Positions 20,102-31,778 are shown, counted from the stretch's first letter. The stretch: 62,582 nucleotides of DNA from Paeniroseomonas aquatica (GCF_030409335.1 NZ_JAUFPN010000069.1:40261-102842), one strand, 5' to 3'. Notes: a model not told the origin generated them from the sequence alone. Translations and numbers: made by a program.

Positions 20102-20179
20102 CGCCGAGGCGGGCGCCATCGGGTGACGGCACGGCGGAGGCGTGCCTAAGCTCGCCCCGGTCCACCGGGGAGAGAAGCC

Positions 20180-21736
20180 ATGCCGCCGACAACGAGGCGC
20201 ACCATCCTGCTGGCCGGAGCCCTGGCGGCGCCGGCGCTGAGCCGCTCCGCCCGGGCGGCGACGGTGGTGAATGCGGTGCTGGAATCCGAGGCGGTGATCC
20301 TCGATCCCTATTTCACCACCGCCGCCATCACCCGCAGCTTCGGCACCCATGTCTTCGACACGCTCTTCGCCATGGACAGCGCCGGCGCCATCCGGCCGCA
20401 GATGGTCGAGACCTTCAGCAGCGCCGAGGACGGGCTGCTCTGGCGCTTCACCCTGCGGCCGGGGCTGCTGTTCCACGACGGCGCCGCCGTCACTGCCCGC
20501 GACTGCGCCCTCTCGCTCCAGCGCTGGGCGCCGCGCGATGCCATGGGCCGGCTGCTGCTCGCCGCCGGGGCGGCGTTCGAGGCCGCCGATGCGCGCACCC
20601 TGGTGCTGCGCCTGCGCGAGCCCTTCCCGCTGGTGCTCGAGGTCCTCGGCAAGCCGAATGCGCCGGTGCCCTTCATCCTGCCGGAACGCCTGGCCCGCAC
20701 GCCGGGCGATACCCGCCTCACCGAGGTCATCGGCAGCGGCCCCTTCGCCTTCCGCGCCGATCTCTGGCGCCCCGGCAACAGCATGGTGCTGGAGAAATTC
20801 GCCGGCTACGCGCCGCGCCCCGAGCCGGCCGATTTCATGGCCGGCGGCAAGCGGGTGAAGATCGACCAGCTCAGCCTGCGGGTCATGCCGGACCAGGCGA
20901 CCGCCTCCACCGCGCTGATGGCCGGCGAGATCGACTACCAGCAATACGTCCCCTTCGACCTGCTGCCGATGCTGGAACGCGCCCGGGGCATCACCCTGAT
21001 GGGCCTCGGCGGGCTGCACATGTTCCAGGGCAATTTCCGCCTGAACCACCTGGCGCCGCCCTTCGACGACCCGAAGATCCGCCAGGTGCTCTGGCATCTC
21101 GTGGACCAGCCGGCGGTGACCCAGGCGATCGGCGTGCCGCCGCGCTACGCGGCGGGGCGCTGCGGCAGCTTCTGGATGTGCGACAGCCCCTACGAGAGCA
21201 CCGCCGGCGCCGAGGCCCTCGACTTCTCCGTGGACAAAGCCAAGGCGGCGCTGGCCGCGACCTCCTATGCCGGCCAGCCGGTGGTGATGCTGGAGGTCCA
21301 GGGCAGCATCAGCCAGACCGCCTCGATGGTGCTGGCGCAGAACCTGAAGCAGGCCGGCTTCACCGTCGACCAGCAGGTGATGGACTGGGGCACCGTGCTC
21401 GCCCGCCGCGCCCGCAAGGAGGGCTGGAGCCTGTTCTCGGTCTATGCCAACGGCATCGACATGATCTCGCCGCTGACGCATTTCTACGTCGCCAATACCT
21501 GCGCCGACTATCCCGGCTGGAGCTGCGATCCGCGCATCCCGCCGCTGCTGGCCGCCTTCGCCCGGGCCCCGGACCTCGCCGGGCGGAAGCGGCTCGCCGA
21601 CGAGATCCAGGCGATCGCCTATGGGCTGACGCCGGCGGTGAGCTGGGGCCAGTTCACCATCCCCGCCGCCTACCGCAGCACGCTGCGCGGGCTGCCGCAG
21701 TCGAGCTTCCCGATGTTCTGGAACGTGGAGAAGTAG
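20180..21736 (+). CDS. ABC transporter solute-binding protein, family 5, Tat-type signal
   Basis: 518 residues. The N-terminus TTRRTILLAGALAAPALSRSARA resembles a twin-arginine signal in which export of a folded protein is expected. The mature part has the peptide-binding-protein pattern: LDPYFTTAAITRS near the start, LLWRFTLRPGLLFHDG as signature, and FTVDQQVMDWGT late. It follows the aminotransferase on the same strand after about 80 bases. No cognate membrane components are nearby. Substrate unknown; dipeptides, opines or glutathione are known for the family. Confidence 0.9.
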   Translation: MPPTTRRTILLAGALAAPALSRSARAATVVNAVLESEAVILDPYFTTAAITRSFGTHVFDTLFAMDSAGAIRPQMVETFSSAEDGLLWRFTLRPGLLFHDGAAVTARDCALSLQRWAPRDAMGRLLLAAGAAFEAADARTLVLRLREPFPLVLEVLGKPNAPVPFILPERLARTPGDTRLTEVIGSGPFAFRADLWRPGNSMVLEKFAGYAPRPEPADFMAGGKRVKIDQLSLRVMPDQATASTALMAGEIDYQQYVPFDLLPMLERARGITLMGLGGLHMFQGNFRLNHLAPPFDDPKIRQVLWHLVDQPAVTQAIGVPPRYAAGRCGSFWMCDSPYESTAGAEALDFSVDKAKAALAATSYAGQPVVMLEVQGSISQTASMVLAQNLKQAGFTVDQQVMDWGTVLARRARKEGWSLFSVYANGIDMISPLTHFYVANTCADYPGWSCDPRIPPLLAAFARAPDLAGRKRLADEIQAIAYGLTPAVSWGQFTIPAAYRSTLRGLPQSSFPMFWNVEK

Positions 21737-21842
21737 CGGCTGCGCCGACCGGGGCAGGGAAGGGACCCCGAGGCATGGCCGCGTAACCATGCGGCCGGCC
21801 TCGGCGAACCATCCCGCGTACCCCCTGGATGGAGACAGCATC

Positions 21843-22232
21843 ATGATCCGCCGCATCGCCCTCGCCGCCGCCCTTGCCCTGTCGACCTTCGCCGCGGCCC
21901 CGGCGGCCGAGGCCCAGACGGCCGCCGCGACGGCCATCCAGCCGGGCGCGCCGATGCAGCCCGGGCAGCGCATGCCGCTCGGTCCCATCGCCGGCGAACG
22001 CAGCGTCCGCATGGTGATGATCAACGACGATGCCTCGGTCACGCTGGTCTACGACATGGCGCCGGGCCTGCCGCAGTCGCAGCGCGTGGTGCGGCTCGAG
22101 AACGTCAACGGCATGCTCGAGGTCGTCTACGACACCGCGGCGCCGAGCATGCGCGTCGGCAACGACGGGGCCGTGCCGCGGCTGACGGTCGGCACCGGCG
22201 GCATGATCGAAGTCCAGTACGACCGTCGCTGA
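21843..22232 (+). CDS. Small exported hypothetical protein
   Basis: 129 residues from the ATG at 21843, chosen because GGAG lies 8 bases upstream; an in-frame ATG at 21789 lacks this. A signal peptide of about 24 residues ends AAEAQ. The rest is soluble, with beta-rich stretches (SVRMVMINDDASVTLVYD, GMLEVVYD, MIEVQYD). No family recognised. It stands alone between the binding-protein gene and the DoxX-like gene. Confidence 0.7.
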   Translation: MIRRIALAAALALSTFAAAPAAEAQTAAATAIQPGAPMQPGQRMPLGPIAGERSVRMVMINDDASVTLVYDMAPGLPQSQRVVRLENVNGMLEVVYDTAAPSMRVGNDGAVPRLTVGTGGMIEVQYDRR

Positions 22233-22266
22233 CGCCGCCGCGACCGGCCCGGAAGGAGCAGCCGCC

Positions 22267-22719
22267 ATGGCACGGGATCGTCTGTCGGGGCTGGCCGTCT
22301 GGGCCGCCGCGATCTGGATCGCCTATGAATTCCTCTGGTACGAGCAGTACAAGCTCACCGGCAACCAGGGCTCCATCGACGGGGTCTTCCAGCCCCTGGC
22401 GAATTGGTTCGGCATCCCGGCGCAGGAGAAGCCGATCCGGCTCGGCGTCGCCATCCTCGAGATCATCGCCGCGGTCCTGGTGCTGATCCCCCGCACCCGC
22501 ATCCCCGGCGCCGCGCTGGCGTTCGGGCTCATGAGCGGGGCGATCTTCTTCCACACCATCGGCCCGATCGGCATCGATCCCTACGGCGACGGCGGCGGGC
22601 TGTTCAAGGAAGCCTGCTTCACCTGGGCCATGGCGGCGCTGATCCTGGTCCTGAGGCGGGAGGAGGCCCGGGCCCTGCTCGCCCGCGCCGGGGTGCTGCC
22701 CCGGCCGACCGCCGCCTGA
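22267..22719 (+). CDS. DoxX-like membrane protein
   Basis: 150 residues with four probable membrane helices, at about 7-25, 58-78, 83-100 and 112-128. The pattern YEQYKLTG after helix 1 and an amphipathic segment before helix 2 resemble the DoxX/SURF4-like family. Function in bacteria is unsettled (redox stress, quinone reduction). GGAAGG lies 9-14 bases upstream of the ATG. It is followed 11 bases later by the OpgC-like gene on the same strand, probably in the same transcript. Confidence 0.65.
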   Translation: MARDRLSGLAVWAAAIWIAYEFLWYEQYKLTGNQGSIDGVFQPLANWFGIPAQEKPIRLGVAILEIIAAVLVLIPRTRIPGAALAFGLMSGAIFFHTIGPIGIDPYGDGGGLFKEACFTWAMAALILVLRREEARALLARAGVLPRPTAA

Positions 22720-22730
22720 GGAGAGCCCCG

Positions 22731-23837
22731 ATGCCGCTGCAGCGCCCGCCCCGGGACACCAGGCTCGACCTGCTCCGGGGCTGGCTGCAGCTGCAGATCT
22801 TCGCCTCCCATGCGCATGGCTCCTTCATCGGCGCCTGGCTGATCTCGGCGGCCTGGGGCTTCTCCGACAGCTCGGAGCAGTTCCTGTTCCTCTCGGGCTT
22901 CGCCCTCGGCTCGCTCTTCGTGCTGAAGCAGGACCGCGGCGGCTTCGCCGCGGCGCTGCGGGACCTGCTGCCGCGCATCGCCCGGCTGCAGATGACGCAT
23001 CTGATCGTCTTCTGCGGCTTCGGCGCCCTGGTGATCGCCACCGAGATGGCGCTGCGCACCCCGGGGCAGGCCGCCGCCATGGGCTGGTCCTGGCTGCTGA
23101 CCGAGCCCTGGCTGGCGCTGCCGGCCGCCGCCACGCTGCTCTACCAGCCGGCCTACATGGGCATATTGCCGGTCTTCATCTGGTGCATGCTGGCCCTGCC
23201 GCTGCTGATCCGCGGCATGGACCGGCTCGGCGCCTGGGCCATGCTGCCGGCCGCCGCGCTCTATGCCGCGGTGCAGCTGCGCGGCTGGCACCTGCCCGGG
23301 CTCGGCGGCACGGAGGTGGAGTTCAATCCGCTGGCCTGGCAGATCCTGTTCGTGCTGGGGGTCTGGTTCGGCCGGCGGGCGCTGCTCCGGGGCCGCGCCA
23401 TCGGCCGCCATCCGGCGCTGCTGGCCGCCGCCGCGGCGGTGCTGGGGCTGGGGCTTTGGGTCCGCCTGGTCGGGCACGGGCTGGTCGCCGGGCCGGCGCT
23501 CGACCTGCAGGCCATCATGGGCAAGCAGGATCTCGCCCTGCCGCGGGTGCTGCATGCCCTGGCCCTGGCCTATGTCGTGGTGGCGCTGGTGCCGCCGCGG
23601 GCGATGGCGCTGCCGGGGCGGCTGCTGCCGGCGCTGGCCGCCACCGGGCGCAACAGCCTCAACGTCTTCTGCGTCGGGCTGTTCTTCTCCTATGCCGTCG
23701 CCGCGCTGTTCCGCGCCTTCCCCGCGGCGGCGCCCTGGCTCGACCTGCCGCTGGTCGCCGCCGGGTCGCTGGGGCTGATGGCGCTGGCCGCGGTCGCCGA
23801 ACGGCGGCGGGCGAAGCCTGCGGCCGTGCCGCGATAG
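22731..23837 (+). CDS. OpgC-family integral membrane protein
   Basis: 368 residues with about ten hydrophobic segments. The opening TRLDLLRGWLQLQIFASHAHG matches the OpgC/acyltransferase-3-like start (DxLRG), and GRNSLNVFCVGLFFSY is the conserved late block. OpgC proteins add succinyl groups to periplasmic glucans; homologues in GC-rich alphaproteobacteria are common and mostly uncharacterised, and no glucan-synthesis gene is near. The ATG at 22731 has GAGGAGAG upstream, overlapping the end of the DoxX-like gene region. Confidence 0.82.
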   Translation: MPLQRPPRDTRLDLLRGWLQLQIFASHAHGSFIGAWLISAAWGFSDSSEQFLFLSGFALGSLFVLKQDRGGFAAALRDLLPRIARLQMTHLIVFCGFGALVIATEMALRTPGQAAAMGWSWLLTEPWLALPAAATLLYQPAYMGILPVFIWCMLALPLLIRGMDRLGAWAMLPAAALYAAVQLRGWHLPGLGGTEVEFNPLAWQILFVLGVWFGRRALLRGRAIGRHPALLAAAAAVLGLGLWVRLVGHGLVAGPALDLQAIMGKQDLALPRVLHALALAYVVVALVPPRAMALPGRLLPALAATGRNSLNVFCVGLFFSYAVAALFRAFPAAAPWLDLPLVAAGSLGLMALAAVAERRRAKPAAVPR

Positions 23838-23886
23838 CCCGGCAGCGGGCCGCTGGCCTTGCCGCCGAATCATGCGAGACTGGGCC

Positions 23887-24096
23887 ATGACCGATACCTA
23901 CATGCAGGACCAGGCTGCGGCGCTCGCCCAGCACCTCCGCCTCACCGACGGCAAGACCGGCCATGTCGAGGCCACCGCCGACGGCTTCATCGTCTATCTC
24001 CGACGGAAATGGCCCGGCAAGCAGCTGGCGAGCTGGGACGGCATGCCGATCGAGTGGCACGAGAACGTGGGCACCAACAAGGCGGCCAACCGGTAG
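23887..24096 (+). CDS. Small hypothetical protein
   Basis: 69 residues from 23887 (74 if the ATG at 23872 is used). Not recognised. The composition is like a folded cytoplasmic protein: HLRLTDGKTGHVEATADGF, then YLRRKWPGKQLASWDGMP and a polar end. No signal peptide or membrane segment. It is the last gene before the AT-richer gap upstream of the convergent ispDF. Confidence 0.5.
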   Translation: MTDTYMQDQAAALAQHLRLTDGKTGHVEATADGFIVYLRRKWPGKQLASWDGMPIEWHENVGTNKAANR

Positions 24097-24100
24097 GCGG

Positions 24101-24180
24101 TTGCCCCGCTCGGATCGCTTGTGTTATGATATGGGCATCAACCGGCCCCGTGCGGCCGGCGGCGGCGGGGCTTTCGCTTT
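24101..24180 (+). promoter_or_regulatory. Promoter-like pair directly followed by a terminator-like hairpin
   Basis: TTGCCC (24101-24106) and TATGAT (24125-24130) are 18 bases apart. About 15 bases later GCCCCG (24145-24150) can pair with CGGGGC (24166-24171), followed by the T-rich stretch TTTCGCTTT. A transcript from this promoter would be only about 45 nt long, so it may be a tiny RNA, an attenuated leader, or chance. A 26-codon frame starting at the ATG at 24131 runs through it. Confidence 0.3.
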
Positions 24181-24259
24181 AGTCCTCACTTCCTCAACTC
24201 TCGCCGGATGAAAAGCTGCGAGGTCAAGGGGTTGCGGGCCGACCTTCCTCGCCGGACTC

Positions 24260-24303
24260 ACGAAATTTGAGCCGAATTGAGCGGAATTGAGCCGAATTGA
24301 GGG
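24260..24303. repeat. 10-bp tandem repeat, three copies
   Basis: GCCGAATTGA at 24271-24280, GCGGAATTGA at 24281-24290 and GCCGAATTGA at 24291-24300, preceded by a degenerate copy ending ATTTGA. The tract is AT-richer than its surroundings and lies just past the ispDF stop codon. It could be a binding-site array or a decayed minisatellite. Confidence 0.7.
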
Positions 24304-24318
24304 AAACCGAGCGGGCCT

Positions 24319-25476
24319 TCAGGCCGGCAGCAGCAGCATGACCGCGGCCTGCGCCGCGATGCCCTCGCCCCGGCCGGTGAAGCCCAGCCGCTCGGTCGTC
24401 GTCGCCTTCACCCCGACCCGGCCCGGCTCCACCCCCATCAGGGCGGCGAGCCGCGCCTGCATCGCTTCCCGGTGCGGGCCGACCTTCGGCCGCTCGCACA
24501 TCAGGGTGACGTCGGCATTGGCGATGAGGCCGCCCCGCGCTGCCACCCGGCCCGCCGCATGGACCAGGAATTGCGCGCTGTCGGCGCCCTTCCACTGCAT
24601 CTCGCTCGGCGGGAACCAACGGCCGATGTCGCCCTCCGCCAGCGCCCCGTAGATCGCGTCGCAGAGCGCATGGATGCCGACATCGGCATCCGAGTGCCCC
24701 TCCAGCCCGAAGTCGCAGGGCACCACCACGCCGCAAAGCACCATCGGCCGCCCGGCCTCGGTCCGGTGCACGTCGAAGCCGGTGCCGACCCGGGGCAGCA
24801 GCGGCCGCTGCCCCATCTGCGCCGCCACCCGGTCCAGGTCCTCGGGGAAGGTGATCTTCACGTTGGTCTCCGATCCCGCGACCAGCCGCACCGCCGCGCC
24901 CGCGAGTTCCATGAGTTGCGCGTCATCCGTCGCCTCGGCCGTGGCCGCCCGGTGCGCCGCCAGCAGGGCGGCGAAGCGGAAGGCCTGGGGGGTCTGGGCG
25001 CGGTGGAGCCCGGCGCGCGGCACCGTCTCCAGGACGGTGCCGGCCGCGGCCCGCTTCAGCGTATCGGCCACCGGCTGGGCCGGGATGGCGGCCTCCGCCT
25101 GCTCCAGCGCCGCCAGCAGCGCCGGGATGGTCCCCTCCGGCACCACCGGCCGCGCCGCGTCGTGCACCAGCACCGCGGCCGGCGCGGGATCCTGCCCCGC
25201 CAGCGCCTCGAGCCCGGCCCGGACGCTGGCCTGCCGGGTGGCGCCGCCCACCACCGGCGGCAGCACCCCGGGCAGGCCGGCCAGTAGCCCGGCGACCCGC
25301 GCCTCCTCGCCGGCGGCGCAGACCGGCAGCACCCGGGTCACCTGGCCGCCGGCCAACAGGGCCTCGGCGGCGTGGCGGATGACGGGACGCCCCAGCAGGG
25401 GCAGGTATTGCTTCGGCTGGGCCGCGCCGAAGCGCGAGCCGCTGCCGGCGGCCATCAGGAGTGCGGCGATGTTCAT
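24319..25476 (-). CDS. ispDF: Bifunctional IspD/IspF (MEP pathway of isoprenoid synthesis)
   Basis: 385 residues. The N-terminal half is MEP cytidylyltransferase (IspD): LLMAAGSGSRFG nucleotide loop, VLVHDAARP, and NVKITFPEDL at its end. The C-terminal half, from about residue 229, is MEcPP synthase (IspF): GTGFDVHR with zinc ligands, GHSDADVGIHALCDAI, and ATTTERLGFTGRGEGI at the end. The fusion is usual in many alphaproteobacteria and catalyses two non-consecutive steps. It is divergent from dusB, 140 bases from start to start. Confidence 0.97.
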   Translation of the reverse strand: MNIAALLMAAGSGSRFGAAQPKQYLPLLGRPVIRHAAEALLAGGQVTRVLPVCAAGEEARVAGLLAGLPGVLPPVVGGATRQASVRAGLEALAGQDPAPAAVLVHDAARPVVPEGTIPALLAALEQAEAAIPAQPVADTLKRAAAGTVLETVPRAGLHRAQTPQAFRFAALLAAHRAATAEATDDAQLMELAGAAVRLVAGSETNVKITFPEDLDRVAAQMGQRPLLPRVGTGFDVHRTEAGRPMVLCGVVVPCDFGLEGHSDADVGIHALCDAIYGALAEGDIGRWFPPSEMQWKGADSAQFLVHAAGRVAARGGLIANADVTLMCERPKVGPHREAMQARLAALMGVEPGRVGVKATTTERLGFTGRGEGIAAQAAVMLLLPA

Positions 25477-25616
25477 CGCCGGCAGGCTAGCCCAGATGCC
25501 GCCCGCGCGGAATCCCCGGCACCCCGGCGGCGCGGTGCATCAATTTGGGACGCCTCTCGTGATTCTGTCGGTGGCGCGTTGCCCAGGCGCCCGACTTCCC
25601 GTAGTTTGCCCAAATC

Positions 25617-26720
25617 ATGAGCATCGACCTGCCCGCCCCCCAGGCCCCAGTGGCCAAGGCTGCCCTTGATCCGTGCGGATTGCCACCGATCTTGGTCGGC
25701 GGCGTCCACATCGCCGTCCCGGTCTACCTCGCGCCCATGTCCGGGGTGAGCGACCTGCCCTTCCGCCGCCTGGCGCGCCGCCTCGGCACCGGCATGGTGG
25801 TGAGCGAGATGATCGCCTCCCAGGCCATGGTCCGGGAGAACCGCCAGACCCTGAAGATGGCCGAGGTCGACGGCTTCGGCGCCCCCTCCGCGGTGCAGCT
25901 CGCGGGCTGCGACCCGGCGGTGATGGCCGAGGCCGCCCGCCTCGCCGCCGACCGCGGCGCCGCCATCATCGACATCAATTTCGGCTGCCCGGTGAAGAAG
26001 GTGGCGCTCGGCCAGCAGGCCGGCAGCGCCCTGATGCGCGACGAGACCCGCGCCGCCGCCATCCTCGAGGCGGTGGTGAAGGCGGTGTCCGTCCCGGTCA
26101 CCCTGAAGATGCGCATGGGCTGGGACCATGCCTCGCTCAACGCGCCGAAGCTGGCCCGAATCGCCGAGGAGTGCGGGATCCGGCTGGTGACCGTCCACGG
26201 CCGCACCCGGCAGATGCTCTATACCGGCACCGCCGACTGGGGCTTCGTCCGGCTGGTCAAGCAGGCCGTCGGCATCCCGGTGCTGGTGAACGGCGACATC
26301 CTCACCCCGCAGCATGCCGCCGAGGCGCTGCGCCTCTCCGGCGCCGACGGGGTGATGATCGGCCGCGGCTGCTACGGCCGCCCCTGGTTCCCCCGCCAGG
26401 TCGCCGAGTACCTGGCCACCGGCCGGGAGCCGGCCGAGCCGAGCCTCGCGGAGCAGCTGGCGATCCTGCTGGAGCATTACGCCGACATGCTGTCGCACCA
26501 CGGGACCCAGACCGGCGTCCGCCTCGCGCGGAAGCATATCGCCTGGTATTCCAAGGGCCTGCCGGGTTCGGCGGAGTTCCGCTCCGGCATCAACCAGGTC
26601 GATACCGCGGCCGAGGTGGCCGCCCGGATCGATGCCTTCTACCGGCCGCTGCTCGACCTCGGGCTGGAGGCCGCCCGCGCCCGCTTCCACGCCCTCGGGC
26701 AGGAAAGGATCGCGGCATGA
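25617..26720 (+). CDS. dusB: tRNA-dihydrouridine synthase (DusB/NifR3)
   Basis: 367 residues. FMN-dependent reduction of uridine in tRNA D-loops. Visible: LAPMSGVSDLPFR at the start of the barrel, INFGCPVKKV with the catalytic Cys, the FMN-contacting LKMRMGWDH, VHGRTRQ, VNGDI and GADGVMIGRGCYGRPW. Its stop overlaps the ntrB start (ATGA). The same order, nifR3-ntrB-ntrC, is known in Rhodobacter and other alphaproteobacteria, so it probably leads this operon. The upstream gap to ispDF is the likely promoter site. Confidence 0.96.
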   Translation: MSIDLPAPQAPVAKAALDPCGLPPILVGGVHIAVPVYLAPMSGVSDLPFRRLARRLGTGMVVSEMIASQAMVRENRQTLKMAEVDGFGAPSAVQLAGCDPAVMAEAARLAADRGAAIIDINFGCPVKKVALGQQAGSALMRDETRAAAILEAVVKAVSVPVTLKMRMGWDHASLNAPKLARIAEECGIRLVTVHGRTRQMLYTGTADWGFVRLVKQAVGIPVLVNGDILTPQHAAEALRLSGADGVMIGRGCYGRPWFPRQVAEYLATGREPAEPSLAEQLAILLEHYADMLSHHGTQTGVRLARKHIAWYSKGLPGSAEFRSGINQVDTAAEVAARIDAFYRPLLDLGLEAARARFHALGQERIAA

Positions 26721-27876
26721 GCGGCGTCCTCGCCGCCCGGCCGCGGCGGCCGGAGGCGGCGCGCCCGCTGCCGGCGCCGCTGCCGGATGCCGCCGCGATC
26801 CTCGGCGCCCTGCCGATGCCGGCGGTGGTGCTCGATGCCGAGGACCGCTTCCGCTACGCCAACCAGGCGGCGGAGCTGTTCTTCCAGCTCTCCTTCGGCA
26901 CCCTGGCGGCCATGCGGCTCGGCGACCTGCTGCCGCCGGACAGCCGGCTGTTCGCCCTGCTCGCCCAGGTCCGCCAGCACGAGGCCCCGGTCTCCGACCA
27001 CGACCTGCTGCTCGACAGCCCGCGGCTGAAGCGCCGCGGCGTCGCCGCCCACGGCGCGCCGCTGACCGAGATGCCGGGCGCGGTGGTGCTGACGCTGCAG
27101 GACGGCTCGACCGCGCAGATGATGAACCGCCAGCTCAACTTCCTCGGCGCGGCGCGCGGCGCCTCGGCCATGGCGGAGATGCTGGCGCATGAGGTGAAGA
27201 ACCCGCTCTCGGGCATCCGCGGCGCCGCCCAGCTGCTGGAGCAGAACGCCAGCGAGCCCGACCGCGAGCTCTGCGTGCTGATCCAGGACGAGGCCGACCG
27301 CATCCGCAACCTGGTCGACCGGATGGACATGTTCTCGGACCGCCCGGTCGAGCTCGGGCCGGTGAACATCCACCAGGTGCTGGACCACGTCCGCCGCGTC
27401 GCCCAGACTGGCTTCGCCGCGCACCTGCGGATCGTCGAGGAATACGACCCCTCGCTGCCGCTGGTCTGGGGCAACCGCGACCTGCTGGTGCAGCTGCTGC
27501 TGAACCTGGTGAAGAATGCCGCCGAGGCGGTCGAGCCCATGGGCGGCGAGATCGTCCTCGCCACCGCCTACCACCACGGCGTCCGCATCGCCGTGCCCGG
27601 CAGCAACGAGCGGGTGCACGTGCCGCTGCAGGTCATCGTCCGGGACAACGGCCCCGGCATTCCGGAGCCGGTCCGGGCCACGCTGTTCGAGCCCTTCGTC
27701 ACCACCAAGCGGGGCGGGCAGGGGCTGGGCCTGGCGCTGGTGGCCAAGCTCGTCGCCGACCAGGGCGGCCTGATCGAATGCGACAGCCGGCCCGGCCGGA
27801 CCATCTTCCGCCTCTCGCTGGCGATGCCGCCGGCAGGCCAGCGCGAGAGCGCCGGGCCGCGCCTCAAGGACCCTTC

Positions 27877-27880
<4 letters not shown>
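26717..27880 (+). CDS. ntrB: Nitrogen regulation sensor kinase NtrB
   Basis: 387 residues, soluble histidine kinase. It phosphorylates NtrC under nitrogen limitation and is controlled by PII (family knowledge). N-terminal PAS domain at about 25-130 ([19 protein letters not shown]). H-box with His158 in LAHEVKNPL. The N box [14 protein letters not shown]1 [10 protein letters not shown] and G2 [10 protein letters not shown] are intact. Both junctions are 4-base ATGA overlaps, with dusB and ntrC. Confidence 0.96.
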
Positions 27881-29315
<1,435 letters not shown>

Positions 29316-29316
<1 letters not shown>

Positions 29317-31778
29317 TGCCGGCCCGCCCCTTCAAGCCTGCGGCTCCCGGCCCGGCCGGGGGCGGGGCGGAACCGGAACGGCGCGGGCTGCCGCGCCGCA
29401 TCGCCGACCGGCTGCTCGGGCGCGGGATGACCCTCGGCCTGGCGGTCGGCGCCCTGCTGCTGGGCATCGCCACCTTCTCGGTCCTCTCGGACGGCAGCCC
29501 CTTCGGCCCGACCCGGCCCGGCGTCATCGTCGGCATGGTGCTGGTGAACCTGGCGGTGCTGCTGCTGCTGCTGGCCTCGCTCGCCGGGCGGCTGGTGCGG
29601 GTCTGGGCGGAGCGCCGGCGCGGCTCGGCCGGCTCGCGGCTGCATGTCCGGCTGGTGCTGCTGTTCGGCGTGGTGGCGGTGGTGCCGGCCATGCTGGTCG
29701 CCGCCTTCGCCGCGCTGTTCTTCAACCTCGGCATCGAGACCTGGTTCAGCGACCGGGTCCGCGGCACCCTGGAGGCCAGCCTGCAGGCCAGCCGCGGCTA
29801 CCTCGAGGAGCACCGCAACACCATCCGGGGCGATGCGCTCGCCATGGCCGCCGACCTCTCCCGCGCGCGCGTCCTGCTGCCGGACAACGGCCTCGCCTTC
29901 GCGCGCGTCCTCGCCACCCATACCGCGCTGCGCAACCTGACCGAGGCGGTGGTCTTCGACCCGGCGACCCAGCAGGTCATCGCCCATGCCGGCTACACCA
30001 CCAGCTTCACCCTCGACCCGCCGCCGGAGGATGCCATCTCGACCGCCCGGCTCGGCGAGGTGGCGGTGCTGCCGGCGGACGACCGGGTCCGTGCGGTGGT
30101 CGCGCTCGACTTCGGCGAGGGCTGGATGCTGCTGATCGGCCGGCCGCTCGATACCACCGTGCTGATGCACCAGCGCTCGGTCGAGCAGGCGGTCGCGGAA
30201 TACGTCGAGCTCGACCAGAACCGCTCGGGCCTGCAGGTCACCTTCGTGATGATCTTCGCCATCGCGGCGCTGCTGGTGCTGCTGGCGGCGGTGCTGATCG
30301 GGCTGGTGCTGGCCAACCAGCTGGCGCGGCCGATCGGCCGGCTGATCGTCGCCGCCGAGCGGGTGCGGGGCGGCGACCTCTCGACCCGGGTCGAGGAGGG
30401 CGCGGCCGACGAGGAGGTCGCCAGCCTGGCCCGGGCCTTCAACCGCATGACCAACCAGCTGGCGGCGCAGCGGGCGGAGCTGCTGCAGGCCTACCGGCAG
30501 ATCGACGACCGCCGCCGCTTCACCGAGACCGTCCTGGCCGGGGTCTCGGCCGGGGTGGTCGGGCTCGAGACCGATGGCCGCATCAACCTGCCCAACCGGC
30601 GGGCGAGCGAGCTGCTCGGCCTCGACCTCGATGCCGCCATCGGCCAGCGCTTGGCCGAGGTGGTGCCGGAATTCGCCGTGCTGCTGGACCCCGGGGCCAC
30701 CCCGGCGGCGGAGGGCGGCCGGGAGCTGCCCGGCGGCGACCACGGCCATGGCGACCGCACCCGCACCGCCGAAATCCGCATCGGCCCGCCGAGCAACCGG
30801 CGTATCCTGCTGGCGCAGATCGGCGAGGAGCGGCATGGCCAGGAACGGGGCGCCACCGGCAGCGGCGAGATCGCCGGCTTCGTGCTGACCTTCGACGACA
30901 TCACCGAACTGCTGGGGGCGCAGCGCAAGGCGGCCTGGGCCGATGTGGCGCGGCGGATCGCGCATGAGATCAAGAATCCGCTGACCCCCATCCAGCTCTC
31001 GGCGGAACGGCTGAAGCGCCGCTACCTCAAGCAGATCACCAACGATCCCGAAACATTCGTGGCATGCACCGATACGATCGTCCGGCAGGTCGGCGACATC
31101 GGCCGGATGGTGGATGAATTCTCCGCCTTCGCCCGGATGCCCCAGCCGGTCATCCGCCCGGAGGACCTGTCCCAGGTCCTGCGGGAGGCGCTCGTGCTGC
31201 AGCGCGACGCCCATCCGGCCATCCGCTACACGGTCGAGCTGCCCGCCGTGGTGCCGGTGGTGCCCTGCGACCGGCGGTTGCTGGGACAGGCGCTGACCAA
31301 CCTCCTGATGAATGCCGCGGATGCGATCTCGATGCGCGCCCAGGCCGAGGACGGCGGCGAGGGCGGCGGCGAGTCGGAGCCGGGGCAGGCCGGGAGCCTC
31401 GGACACATCATCGTGCGCATCGAACCCGGGGAGGATGCGGTGGCGCTCGCGATCGAGGATGATGGAATCGGCCTGCCACAGGGCGATGAGCGGGAGCGGC
31501 TGGCGGAGCCCTATGTGACCCACAAGCCGAAGGGCACCGGTCTCGGCCTTGCCATCGTCAAGAAGATCATGGAGGACCACGGAGGCAGGCTGGGGTTGGA
31601 GGACCGACCCCGGGAGGCAGCGTCGGGGCGTGGTGGTGCCCGGGCGGTCCTGACCCTGCCGTGGCGCCCTGGGACGGACCGCCTGGCGGACCGGTCCAAT
31701 GGCACGGAGACTGGAGCGAATGACATTTCCCCCGACTTTGGGCCGGACGGCAGCATGAGGCGCGCGCATGGCGCATGA
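29316..31778 (+). CDS. ntrY: Membrane sensor histidine kinase NtrY
   Basis: 820 residues. N-terminal hydrophobic helices at about 38-58, 69-89 and 112-135, a periplasmic region of about 170 residues, another helix near 310-330, then HAMP (NQLARPIGRLIVAAERV), a PAS domain (about 405-530) and the kinase core. His550 lies in RRIAHEIKNPLTPIQL; N box LTNLLMNAADAIS; G boxes EDDGIGLP and GTGLGLAIVKKI. An acidic Gly/Glu-rich insert (AEDGGEGGGESEPG) interrupts the ATPase domain. The family senses redox and nitrogen status; NtrX is its partner. Confidence 0.95.

Noticed and set aside
18842-22042. Minus-strand frame of 1066 codons opposite the aminotransferase and binding-protein genes
   Set aside because: It spans two well-supported plus-strand genes and an intergenic gap and has no family motif.
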